From Penelope pileata (Eukaryota > Chordata > Aves > Galliformes > Cracidae), in NCBI GenBank assembly GCA_013396635.1, contig WBMW01000076.1, positions 408,217-472,216 on the forward strand: a stretch of DNA of 64,000 bases, written 5' to 3'. The notes beneath the pieces were generated by a model. That model worked only from the letters and a program-made list of their open reading frames with translations. It was not told the DNA's origin and did no database searches. A program made the translations under genes and the position numbers. Shown piece by piece: positions 50,601-62,700 of this stretch; within the stretch, counting starts at the first letter, position 1; every line of letters starts with the position of its first letter.

Positions 50601-52900
50601 CACTGCCAGAGAAAACTGTCAGCACCTTCCTGTGTCAGTCTGTCTCTGCAGAACTGAGGCAGCCTCAGATCAGGGCTGAGGAGCAGAAGATGTGAAGCAA
50701 AAGACCTCTAGCCGCAGTCTCTGTCCTTGTGCAATTTGGTCTTCTGTTGTCATGTCAGCCTCAGAGCCAACTGGGGGTATTTTGAGATCGCTTTGCCAAC
50801 TTGGTGTCAAGTGTTCACTTCTTCTAAGTTGAGGAGTAAAGTAATTAAATGATCAGAGTGGCAGGGGCAGAGGGAAGGTTTTAATGATTTACCTTGAGTA
50901 AAACTAGCACAGTCATTATCCTCTTTGCAAACAACCCTATCTTGTATGAAAACATCAGTTATTCTTGAGAATAAGATGAGAAATATAATACATGAAAAAA
51001 TTTTGATTTGGGTGTTGCATGTGATTGGCTACATTTCACACAGTGCTGTTTGTTCTCCCCAGACAAATCTTTTCAGAGATTCGAGCATCATAACCGTGGA
51101 CAAATAGCAACCAACTAAAACCAGCCAGCACTCTTGTCCCTCTGCAGTTACTACCTTTTTGACATGTATTCAGATGTAGAAAATACATCATTTTGCAAAT
51201 ACCCTCTCACTGAGATACTTACTGAAGAAACACTTTGTATGATGACAACTTGAAATTTTAAGAAATGTTCACAATATTTTCCCTATACTTCTATTAAGTA
51301 TTTTGGGTTGCTGTCATATTACCCTGTGTATTTTTACCTCTGGTCCTGTGCAATAAGGTGGGAAAGGTGTCAGATATCTTTTTAGTCTTGCCTGTTACAG
51401 ATTAGCAGGCTGCTAGTGAAATATGTGCAGTGTCTGAGGACAGTGCTGGCACTCCCATTCTGACGAACCAAGAAGGAAGCTAGTGCCCATAGAAACACAT
51501 TAAGATGCACAAACACTTATATGTGCAGTTTTCTTTGCTAAGCCTTCTCAGTGCATCCAGGTTTCAAAACACCACCAAAAAAAACCACACCTTGACCACA
51601 AGAATTGAAGAGATTAATTAGCTCTTCCAACACATTTTTTCCAGTCTTAAACACAGTCCTTTAAAAAATGTTGGGTGCTTAACTTAGGGTGCTCTGAAAA
51701 ACATGCTGAACTGAATACTGTCAGCCACTTACCAAATCAAGCAATGTCGAATGGCCTTTATTAAGTTGTGCTCCCTGCTACACTCAAGGACCGTCTTTTT
51801 TTATAGCCCTCCCATTACTGTATTAAGTGGGGAAAGACAACATGTTTACAGAACTTTTCAGAGCACACAAAGGTCAGGTGCCTCTTACAGACTAGTACCA
51901 TTTTTTAAAACTACTGATTTTGGAGAGGATGGGCAATTTTCCATTTTCTTTCCTGGGTGATTGACGTGTTCATTTTTACTCACACTCGTATGAACTCTGA
52001 GAAGCATTATGACATAAGAATGCTTCCCCGCTCTACAGCAGCATTTTCACATGGGAATAAATGCAATACTTTGCCTATAATTACACTGTAGCTAAAAGGT
52101 AAGCAGCGTTAGTACCTGATAGAGCATTGCTGCTGCATGTTATTGAACAGCCACTTAGCCACTGTTCTGTTTGACAACCATAGAGTATAATTGTATGTTA
52201 CTTGAAAATGTTTCTTTTCCAAAGTGCCACTACAAAAAAAATGATTTTTATTTTAAAAAAGACTATAACACCTCAAAAAAAAATGCCCTGCTGAGTTCAA
52301 TGTTGTATTACAATAAAAAGCAAATCTGTCACAAATCGAACAAATATACAGCATGATAAATGCAGCTAATATGAAAGAGCCATGAGATTGAATTTGGAGA
52401 GTTTTCACTGTTTTCCAAGTGGAAGTAGTGGGGTAAAGAGAAGAAAAACAAAGAGGGCAGCAGCGAGCTCTGCAGAGCTGAGCTCGGGGCTGGGAGCAGG
52501 AGGGACGGGTTGTAACTCCCACCCTGTGTACTTTTGGGGTAACTGTAACCTCACTACCCCAACCTCACTGTTTATAGGATAGAAATCCTATAAAGTCTCT
52601 TCTTCAGAAGAGTGTTAGGAGGAAAAGCTGGCTATGTTTGCACAAACCCACTATTCCCACTTTCAGCCCCAAAAGGTATTTTGCAAATCATCTGAGGCAG
52701 GACTGCCTGCAGACTTTACCCATAGCTTTACCAGCCTGTTTGCATGACCTTTCATGCAGGGCCATGCTTGCTCTGCCTCTCTTCTCCATGATGCACGCCA
52801 GCTCTGCCCAAAGGCACCGTGCTTTTCCTCCTCTCAGCCTGAGTCCAGCACCCTAGAGACAGAGCTCATCTGCACTCAGCGTCCGCTAATGGTGGAAAGC

Positions 52901-52930
52901 AATAGAGAAAAATAGAGAAAAATAAAGAAG
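52901..52930. repeat. Decamer triplicate
   Basis: AATAGAGAAA occurs twice in a row followed by a third diverged unit AATAAAGAAG. A tiny tandem repeat. Confidence 0.85.
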
Positions 52931-53982
52931 GCTTTCTGGATGCAATGCAAACCCACAGGTAAAGGTCAAAAACACAAGTAAAGATGGTTATTGTGAACTC
53001 CCCTGATCTCTCTCACTCCAGATTTCTTGCTGGAGGACTATTCTGTTCTTTTCTTCACCATCTGGTGCCAGCTGCTGTCTCCACCAGTCTCCAGAATCTC
53101 AGGCGTGCTCTGATGCTGAGCGCAGCCTGTGACAAAACACTGGGCTACATTCCTCCTGGGGTGATCTAGAAAGAGAATCCTTGTGATGCTAGAAGTAAAA
53201 CAATAATATCTAAATCAGCAAGTGCAAAGCACTGAATTATCTCCTTGCTTATAGACACATGCAGCTCAGAACCCATGAACATAGACTACCAGAGCCTGAC
53301 ATTTACATTTGACTGGAAAGCCCTCTCCAAGAATTCAAGGCAGTAAACTCCAGTAGGGTTAGAAATCAAGTTACATGACAGCACCCCCCCCCTTACTGCA
53401 TATCCTAATTGAATTTAACATCACACTACATCCCTACAGACAAAGACAATGACAAATTTTATTTTGTTACACAATACTCAGAAACATATCTGCAAGATCG
53501 CAACTAGATTACACTCTTGACAGCAGTGATAAATGGTTGTCATTTTCATCCTTTAAAGAACATTTAAAGTAATAAACTAATGATCCAAATGCTCTGGTGA
53601 GGTAAGTAAGTGCACATTTTGTTAGCCTTCTGTCAAAGCTAACAAAATGGCCACACTGCAAGTGCCTTTACCATAGATACAGCCAAGCAGGAAACAAATC
53701 CGCACAGGTTCCCACTTTACTTTTCTTGATGAGACACATCTATACCAGGAAATTTAATCGGTTATTTCTTTCCAAGACATTCTCCTGGTGCAGAATGCCA
53801 AATTGCCATGCTATAAAATTCTCTTTCCCTTTTGAGCAAGGTAGCACTATCCAAAGTGCTTATTGGGAATGGCTCAGGATGGAAATTTCCAAGTGACAGC
53901 TGGAGATGATTTAGGAGACTGGAACTTGCCTCAGTCCAAAACCATTTGAAGGACCATTCTGCCAATTTAAGAACAGATCCAA

Positions 53983-54225
53983 TCACAAAACCATAGAAAT
54001 ATTTTCTGAAGATGATCTAGTTCAATATTCTACTTAAAACAGGACCATTGCCATAACTAGTTCAGGTCTACCGTGTCAGACATGTCTTGGAAAGATCCAA
54101 GGATGGAGATCAGACAGCCTCTATGAGCTATTTGTTCCAAGGCTGCCCTATACTTCTGGTAAAGTTTTTTTCCTGACATTCCAATCTGAACTTCCAAACC
54201 ATAACGCCACTTGCTGTATTGTCTG
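53983..54225 (-). mobile_element. Diverged CR1 LINE fragment, minus strand
   Basis: On plus the stretch reads CACAAAACCATAGAAATATT, GATGATCTAGTTCAATATTC, TACTTAAAACAGGACCATTG, AGATCCAAGGATGGAGATCA, TTTGTTCCAAGGCTGCCCTA, GGTAAAGTTTTTTTCCTGAC and CCAATCTGAACTTCC. These phrases follow the order of antisense CR1 from its 3' end inward, but with many substitutions and with the end repeats eroded. It is clearly an older insertion than those at 38091 or 40725. No coding capacity remains. Confidence 0.88.
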
Positions 54226-57200
54226 GAACTAACAAGAGTTTATTGGCAACTGAGTACGATTTAACTTACCAATCTTTTTATTGCTATAGCTGAACAGCTC
54301 TAGGCCTGGGCTCCAGAAGATGGATGTGGAAGAGATGGAGCCATGACGGAAATAAACTGCACAAATTGGAGAGGTAGATGCCTTGAAAAGGAGTCCAAAA
54401 CACCTCACCACCACTATGGGCTCATAAATCCAAATCACACTGCACTCCCACAACTCTTTCAGAAAGCAAAGTGGTTGCACTTAAACTTTATACAGGAAAT
54501 TGCAGAAAAAATTATAGAGTTCACAGTGGTTCTCCCTCAATGCTTTGATGTGTATAGTCTCACACAGAACAAAAGAGGCTTCTAACTGGCTCACCCAACC
54601 ATGTTCCCTCGTAGTTAGATTCGCACAACTTTCATCTGTGGAGCAGCACTATACCTTCTCCTAAGAAAAAGGATCCCAGCCTGTCCTGGGATCTGTCTTC
54701 AGCTGAAATTGCTGAGCAGGACAGAGCAGGGGTGAAGCAGCTATGCATTCAGCAGAGATTTAAACAAGATGACTCTCAGCCTACACTCTGTTCCTTCCAC
54801 AGTGCACCTCCCACCCTATTGACTTATTCCTTGCCTTTCTCACATCTTTGTTGCAGAAGGTCTTAGGTCAAGAAAGAAAAAAAAAAGTGTGTTAGTCTCA
54901 GAGCCAGTAAATATAACAACTCAGACCAAAATACAAGTTACTGCTTACGAAAAATACCTCTACTTATTTTCAGGAACAGAAAAGATGGTCAGATTTCACA
55001 GTTTTGGCAAGGCATTTGTTGTAATCTCAGTGAGGAAGAGTAAAGAGTAAATGTGGTTCTGCGTACAAAACTGTAGATCTCAATACTTGCTGGTGCTGTG
55101 GTTGCACCAAAGATTGAGTAATGGGTCATCTTTTCCATCTGGAAGTGATGGTTCTGGCAGTTGTGAACGTTGTTGGTGACTGTCTCACCAGAATGGCAAA
55201 GCTGTGCATCCGATATTGTCCAGCAGGTTTGATAGACAGGTTATAAATTGTGACTGTGAATGCCACACAAAGCTGGTGGCAAAACCATTGAAATATAGGA
55301 CATAGTTTTGTGGCAGTTAGGCATGACATCAAAAGGGCATTGATCCCTGTCCAGAATATTAATGACCACCTGGAGACAAAAATCTAGATGCATGTGTTTT
55401 CAAGGTTCACGGTGTGGATGGTGTTTACAGTTATTCCATCAGTCACAGGCTTCATTAACCCTCTTAGCTCAGTGCTTTCTTCATGTGCATGAAATATTGC
55501 ATCAAGTTGACAGAATCAAGACTGGCAGTGAGCAGCTGCCACCACACTGCTGCACAATGTGCTGGAATTGCTGGGAGGAAAGAATAAATCACTGTACTGT
55601 CAGGCACGAAGGTTTTTTGGTAGAATGGCTCCTTCCGCATCATGCTTTGAGACACCTTTATGTCCAGGTCTTCGTTTTGGCTTCAAGCCATTGCAGATTC
55701 TCCACCTTCTAACACAGGATTCTCACACCCACATGTGCTCCTCCTACATGGCACTCTACCTATGCTGAGGATGGGCAGACCTCAGAGCCCGTTGGCACCA
55801 GTGCTGCAACCTTTCCTCTCTGGGGCACCAAGCAAACCCAATTCACCTTTATATGCAGCATTCCCCTCCACACTCACCATCAGGCACCATTTCTAACAAG
55901 TTCCTGGCACTTTATGACAGAGGAGGAGAGAAAGAGACAAAAAATACCTGTAGAAATCAAAGGGTCAGCAAACTGATGTTTTTACGAGCAGTGTGGAAAT
56001 GTGCTGTTGCTGGTCTACTCTGAGATGCTCACACTACAAAGTATCAGCCCTTACTATCTGGCCTTAGGTAAACATGTCAAATTTCCCCATAATTTTGCAC
56101 TCACTCACTGTAAAAGTGTACTTCTTCAACTTTGTGTGAAACTCTCTAAATTTAGCGTAACCTAGTTATTTCAAATAAATCTATATATACAAGAAAAAGT
56201 AAAGAAGTCTAAGTTCATAAGAGCTTAAACTGAATTAAAAAAAAAATAGTATCTGCAGTTTGCCATTGGAGTATTTGCTGAAAGTTAGTTGATCATTGTC
56301 AGGCATCAGAAATAATGCCAAGCGATTTGCAGAATTAAACACAATAGTATATTTCATTTTGATAAGCACTCTTCAAATACTTCAGGCCCAGTGGAGACTC
56401 ATAAATAATATTTGACAAATACAGTGGAGAGATTCATAGGAGTTTTCTATTTCCCATTCCTCTGGAAATATGAGGCAGAGGCAGCCATCAGCTGTTAACC
56501 TGTTACCCTATTTCACCTGGTTACGTCAGTGAGCTGCTTGATTTCAGCCTGCTGCTGGTATGAATACTGCAAGCCTCAAATCCTGAAATAATCGTATTCA
56601 CCCCCAGAAAGTTGAACTCAAATGACAAAATGCTTACAGTCATGTTTTGATCCAATCTAACTAAAAAATAAATATAAAAAGGAACTATTAGTTTGCTTTT
56701 CTATCCTCTCACTTCTAGGAAATCTGTCCATCAAATTTCAGGTGCTGCTCAGTGTTGTCTTCTGTATGAGTTGAGCAGCATGACAAGGGAGCTGTCATCT
56801 GCCTTTCATTTCTAGACTGTATTACAGATGATATGTGATTACAGGAGATCAAGTGGATGAAATCCTGTTTCATTTCCCCGGAGGCCGCAGATCGTCCTTA
56901 TATAAGCTGTCGTAGCTTTTTAAGTGCTCCTCCTGCTGTTGGCTTTCCTTCTGTGCTGCAAATGGACTTCTTTGGTCCCTGGGATGAGCGTGCCCAGGGG
57001 TGCCTGGTGTGAGGGCACTGCATTGGCACATTCTCTTCACAGACAGATAATGGAGGGGAGAAGATTTTGTGTTGGGTTCACTGGATTCGGATTTTAAGCA
57101 TCTTGCAAAATGCTTCCAAGGTTGCACAAATGTGATGAAATTCTGGTGCTCAGCAGGTTATCAGCAAGCCTTTATTAAGCCCATTCAAAAAATACTTATG

Positions 57201-58070
57201 AGCATAAGAAATCTTGGCTAAGGGAAAACAAAAGTCAAACAGTAAAAATTGCCTCCTTTAGAAAACTTTCATGGGGTGGAGCACTTTCAGATGTGTTCAT
57301 AAAATGCTCCTTCCAGGAAGACAAAGAAAACGAAGCTTTGGAAGAAGAAAGGGAAGTTTGTGGAAAGTTAAATGAATCCAACTACAGATAGATGATAACG
57401 GAAAGGTAATGAAACAGATAACAAAAGAAAGGAGAAAGCTGGTTCACATGCCAGTCCAAACCTGGAAAGGATGGGAATGAGATATGTTTTCATGGTTACC
57501 TGGTGGGCCATGGGTTAAGTGAATGTTATTCCTCTTTCTTTGTGCAGTGGGATCTTTAATCTTTATACCCTGTAGTGCTGGCCCTCTTTGGAAACAAAGA
57601 CAGAAAATAAGTATCTGAGTGAGATTCATCTGACATATTTCAAATGGTTACCTAACATCATGTCAGTAAAAATACGCATGTCTACATTTAGTTCGTATAT
57701 GTGTAGCTGCACGCCATTTTCACGCCATCTTTAAAACTGGTAACCCAGTTCCTGACATGGTTCTTACAGTCTGGCCATTTTCCACATAAAATGGAGGTTG
57801 AGAGCCAGAGTATCCAGGACCTTGTTAAAGTGGTTTAAGTTGCTGTTTTTTCACTTCATAACAGGGACAGTCTCCGAACACACAAAGAAGCAGAAGGAAA
57901 GCCTTCCTGAGGCCCACCTGCTTCTGTGCCCTGTCTCTGAGAGTGACTACAAGAGAGCCTATTTAGGGATGGCACTGAAGCCTGGCCCCTTTGTGAGGAA
58001 TATGAAGGAAGTGAGGACTATCGGCCCTTCACATTCCTTCGCCATCAACTCCAGGTACAGGATACAGTTA
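54226..58070. other. Non-coding DNA, no gene seen
   Basis: No supported gene. The part 55085-55900 has a denser set of open frames on both strands and no recognised repeat; it is discussed as a finding. An A-run lies at 54877-54886. The 118-codon plus-strand frame at 57798-58154 ends inside an antisense CR1 scrap and is most likely chance. Confidence 0.55.
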
Positions 58071-58110
58071 CAGAATCATAGAGTATACCGAATTAGAAGG
58101 GACCCACAAG
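58071..58110 (-). mobile_element. Tiny CR1 3' end scrap, minus strand
   Basis: CAGAATCATAGAGTATACCG followed by AATTAGAAGGGACCCACAAG is the reverse complement of a CR1 terminus (end repeat, then the TTCCAACC-type region). Only about 40 bp can be recognised, an extreme 5' truncation or an eroded copy. Confidence 0.8.
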
Positions 58111-59699
58111 GGAAATTCAAGAAGAAAAATAAACACGTGTCAGAAAGGATTTAAGGGTTTGTTTGAATATGTCCATGCATGTATATGCAATTTCAAGGTG
58201 GTACAGAATTTTGAGAATTTTGATTTTAAGAACATGTTTTTCTTGGCAGTAAAAATATTTCAGTTTACAGACCTTAAAGGACACATGCCACTGAAAGTCA
58301 CAGTAGTAACAAGAAGACTACAACCAACAAAAGATCAGCCTTGAAGGAAAATGCAATAATTCCCAAGTAAAAGTAATTGTTGAGCAAGCAAGCAATATAA
58401 AAATTTTAAAGGTGTTTTTTCCTTCAGATTTCACCGTAATTGGAGAACCAGGAATTAAAACCCACAATAGACATTTCTATTCCTACCTAATTTTAAGAGA
58501 AATTAGTTAAGTAATGATGACTTTCCACTTGAGGCTGCTTCTGTAGTACTATACTACCAAATGTACATAGGCACAGTGCCCCCTCCCCCTATCAATCTTG
58601 CTGCTGAAGTTTTTTTAAAAAATGCCAGTTTATGCCTTACGTTTCATAAGGAAATGCACTGACACTGGCTTCAAGATCCTTGTTTTGCATTCTGTGGGTG
58701 AAGGCCAGGTATAAATAAATTAATCAAGCTCTTGCCTTGGCCTACACTATGAATTACAACTCTGCACACAGCAAGCAGAACATCTGACACTGCAGCCACT
58801 TTGCCCATAGCCCACTCTGTTGGATGCTCTGGACCCAGGGTTGATCTCTGTGCCCAGCCCTGGGCTTGGGAGGGCCTCCCTGCCCCAAGAGTTCCAGCTC
58901 AAGGGGGTCCAAAGGGAGCCCTGGTGTCCCTCACCACCTCCTTTCTCTCTCCTAGGCTGACACTGCAAACGGTGAGTGCTTTGCAGCCCCTTTTCTGCTG
59001 CGGCCATATCGTGGAGAAGAGACTGCGACTGCTGTAGCCAACAGCGGCCCCTCGTGGTGCCCCTGGTGGCTGCTCCCACCCCTGCAGCAGTGCCGTGTGA
59101 GATGGCTGTCTGCCCAGAGCCGTCAGTACCTGCACCGCGCAGAGCGAAATGGGACTGCACGGCGACCACAGAGAAAACATCTGCAACGAGGAGACGCCTT
59201 GAGCCTTGGGACTGCTCCCAAGGAGCCCTGTAGATGGATGATCTGGAGCAGGGACCTCCCAAGTCCATCCATTGCATGAGCAGCAAAAGAGCTTAGCGCT
59301 GAATTCTGAATCCTGACGTTTATTGACAGAATAAAGCAGTGGCATCCTAAAATTCATGCCCAAGAGTTGCTCAAGTAGTGAATGAGCATCTTGCACACTT
59401 GAAGCTGAGCGTGGCAGGCCTTTAACAACAGAGCTTTGCAGAGAGCTTAAAACAGGCCCATACTCTCCCTCCTTCCCCACTCTGCATAGCCAGAAATGCC
59501 CCAGCCCCAAGACCTCTTGATGAGTACAAAACAAACCCATAAGTGAGAAAGCTGGAGGGAGCTCACACTGTGCCAGAGGATGTGGCTCCCTGTGAGACCC
59601 GGGAGTGTCCAGCCAATGCCATTGGCCCTGGAAAGATGCTTGTACTGCTGGATGTCTTGCTTTTGTTTGTGCCCCAGGGAGGACAGGGCAGGACTGGGC
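58111..59699. other. Non-coding DNA, GC-richer in second half
   Basis: The first half is AT-rich. From about 58780 to 59280 the composition becomes clearly richer in G and C, with overlapping frames on both strands. No transposon or protein family was recognised there. The long minus-strand frame 58899-59795 runs through it (separate finding). A small CpG-containing patch near 58990-59200 (several CG steps) is unusual for this window but too weak to call a promoter. Confidence 0.5.
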
Positions 59700-59779
59700 C
59701 CTCACATGGGCCCGGGGCTTGCTGCAGGGCCTTGGTAGCTGATCCTTGTACGCCCCTTCCAACTCAGGATATTCTATGA
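59700..59779 (+). mobile_element. CR1 LINE 3' end, plus strand
   Basis: The stretch GGGGCTTGCTGCAGGGCCTT, then GGTAGCTGATCCTTGTACGC, CCCTTCCAACTCAGGATATT and CTATGAC follows the last part of CR1 (GGTTGGAACT-type, GATGATCCTT, GTCCCTTCCAACCC, ATTCTATGA). Only about 80 bp can be aligned with confidence; the element may begin further left, near 59600, where the wording is less clear. Confidence 0.88.
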
Positions 59780-62700
59780 CTGCATGCAGTGTCAAAACAT
59801 AATGAACACTTTTGAAAAAAGAATGTTGAAAATGAGCTTTTCAAAACAAGGCCTTTCAAAATATCCAAAAGCTTAGTTTGTATTGATCACTTCTGGCATG
59901 CAAATACTCATGTGTTATCAGAAGAAAAAATGCAGCAAGCGGGCTGGACAATACCTCAAAATGGGAGTGATAAAGCACTACCCACTCATCAGGTGGAGAA
60001 GACATAATATGGAGAAGACCCAGGAAGATGCAGGTAGGTCTTCTCATTGGTGCTTGGCTGCTTGCCAGCAGTTGAGGGAACTTAGCCATAAGATCTCCTG
60101 TGTGCCTCTCCTCCTTTCATGCTGCAGGGTGTTCCTGGAAGCAGTCAGAGCACAGCAGGGGCTAGGAGCACAGCTCACTGCTTCCTTTGTTGATGGGAAG
60201 GGAAGGTACAACTTGGTGCACATTATGAACGTATTTATTTACAGAGAGGGGCAGGAACAAAAGCTGGAATCCAGAAGCATCTCACGACATCCAGAGAACA
60301 TTAAAGTGTGAGGGAAGACAAAAAGGCTATAAAGGATACCAACATTAATACAAGACATTTCTTCTTGGTTTTCTTTTTATTTCTGTTTGCAAGTTCTAAA
60401 AGAAATTCACACTCTAAGTTAGTCAGAACCGCAGGGCCTTAAAACTCTTTTTACTACAGAATCAAAACACAGTGTCAATGTTTTTAAATTATAGCTTTCA
60501 TTTAGTTTGAAATGGAAGTAGGTTTGACTCCATATTTAAATATTTTGTCACACGTAAGTAAATGTACACGTGATTTACTATGTATTGCTTTTATGATATA
60601 GCACAATAGGTGTGCATAGCACTTTCATATATTAAGTGAACAGCTCTTGCTTTATAATTTTATGCTGTACAATGAAATATGTGTATATAAACAAATACAC
60701 ATATGCATGCACTTTTAAATATGTAGATCCTGGTGCTGACAGCACAGAAGTAATGAAGTCCGTTTCTCACAAGCTTAAAATAGCTGTCAGTTTTCGGCCT
60801 GTTCTTAAAAAATCAAGTACAATGCTGAAAAAATTGGGGAGAAGGTTGCTGTTAGTAATGACAAATACAGACAAATACACTAGATGTAAAAATAGTCTCT
60901 AAATTCTCAAGGATGTGTTGCTAAAGACAACTTTAGTCAATTAACAAGCCATTCTTCAGTTGCCCAACAGAGAGTTTAGCATGGTCACAGCTTGCCTTGG
61001 CCCTCACATTACAGCTCAGTCTGCTTCCCAAGACAGTATATATACAAACACACATTCTACCAGCTGTCTTCACTAGATAAATAGATTAAAAAACTGAAAA
61101 AATCAGAGGACGCTGATCAGAAATTAATATTTTAGGTCAAGTTATCTTCAAATGTTCCTTCCAACATGGAATACTGAAAGTCTATGCATACCCTCACAAA
61201 AGAAAATTGCCTTTTAATGGGTGAAATACACTGTGTGTTCTGATTCTGCAACAATTGCCATGTATTGCAGGCTTGGTTGATTACCTCCTAGCTATACTCT
61301 TACTAAGCTACTGTGAAGGACACTCCAGTGCTGGGTTCCTACACATCCCTTTGCACCAGAAGTGTCTTTTGTGGGCTGTTTCTCCTGTTAGTCTGCCATC
61401 TACACTTGCTGGGTAGCTGCCACCACAAACAGGTCATTTACAATCAATACTTAATCTGGGATTGGAGCATCTGCAGCAGTCCATGTCCTTCTTCTAACAG
61501 ATGAGCTAACTTCATAATCAGTATCCCATATTCCACAGTGTGACTGTGAACCCATTCTACTGATCAGGTTCCTAAGCCCACTGCAAAGGAGCAGAGGAAA
61601 ACAACATTTCTCTTGAGAGTCTTTTCAGAGTTTCCATGGCTTTGGCCAGAGGTAGGACTCTATTCTTTCAACAAGCCGGTAAAGCAGAGGAGAGTTCAGA
61701 CAAAAGCAGATTTGCCCTTGATCAACATTTTCAACATCTCCAAGCTGTGCAGAAATGGAAGTTTTTCAGCAAGTGATTGGAGATGTGAAATCTAATGATG
61801 ATAAACACTTCTGAGCATATCAGCTCTCTGTCCTTAGAATAGAAATATGACTTTCTTATCTCAGAGAGGTGCATGTTTAGGTTTCACAGCCAGTAAACCG
61901 ATCTTTAGCAGGAAAGTTTCTTTTAAGACAAAGAACTCAAAGGAAAAGAAATACATTAAATAAATAATTCAGCATCAACAGAAGAAAAAAGAGAATAAAA
62001 ATTAAAAGCTCTGATCAAGACTCTTCTTATCCATCTCCTTGAGACTTGTAGAGAAATGAGCAATAAGCAAGTTTAATCAGAATTCATTGCAGACCTGTGG
62101 AAGGCCAGTGCCAGGGAAGTCCTTGGAAGGCAGCATAAACTGAAGTAAGATCTAGGCTTCTCAAAGGAAGACTTCATCTTTCATGTAGCCTACCATTAAT
62201 TAAACTTCCCTAATGCCCAACAGTGCATAACCTTCCATCATCAGTATAGTTTAAATGGTCTCTTGTATTTCAGCTCTAGATGTGCCACAGAACCTTCCAG
62301 GAGTCCCTCTTAACTCAAACTTGCAAAGGTTGGTGCAATAGAGTCATACCCAAATGTTGTTCAGAACATGCTGGTAATATTTTTAAAATACGAAATGCGG
62401 ACAGTTTTGACATCCATAATATGTGGCTATGCAAAAAGCAATATACAAATTCCAAACTTCTGTCTACTGTATTTGGAAGAGCTTTGGAGAGGGAAGAAGT
62501 GGAGGAAGGAGATGAAAGCAAATGGATATGTATGTTAGGCTTTAAAAGGACCCAAGCAGATAGACACATCAGCAAGGAGTTCTGCATTGTAGAAGCAAAA
62601 AGAAATGTAAGTTCTGTAAGATTTCCTTAATGCAAGTAAAAACTATCCTCTGAAAGACCAGAGGACTCTTCTGTTCCAACTTCAAAAGAGTTTCGTTAAT

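Larger units (their letters stand above)
41026..53982. other. Repeat-poor non-coding DNA, no gene seen
   Basis: Nearly 13 kb with no clear transposon and no supported gene. Small items are simple repeats at 41301, 42714 and 43738, a palindromic TTACATGTA cluster at 47630-47672, a decamer triplicate at 52901-52930 and nine C at 53384-53392. Less AT-rich patches lie around 41570-41880, 45240-45400, 46920-47420 and 47765-48180; their frames (up to 135 codons, both strands) match nothing I know. An unrecognised exon remains possible. Confidence 0.55.

Noticed and set aside
60034..60127. Possible mini-intron: CAG|GTAGGT donor and a pyrimidine-rich CTGCAG|G acceptor 94 bases apart
   Set aside because: Neither flank encodes a recognisable protein and good splice-like words occur by chance at this frequency; without RNA data there is no support.
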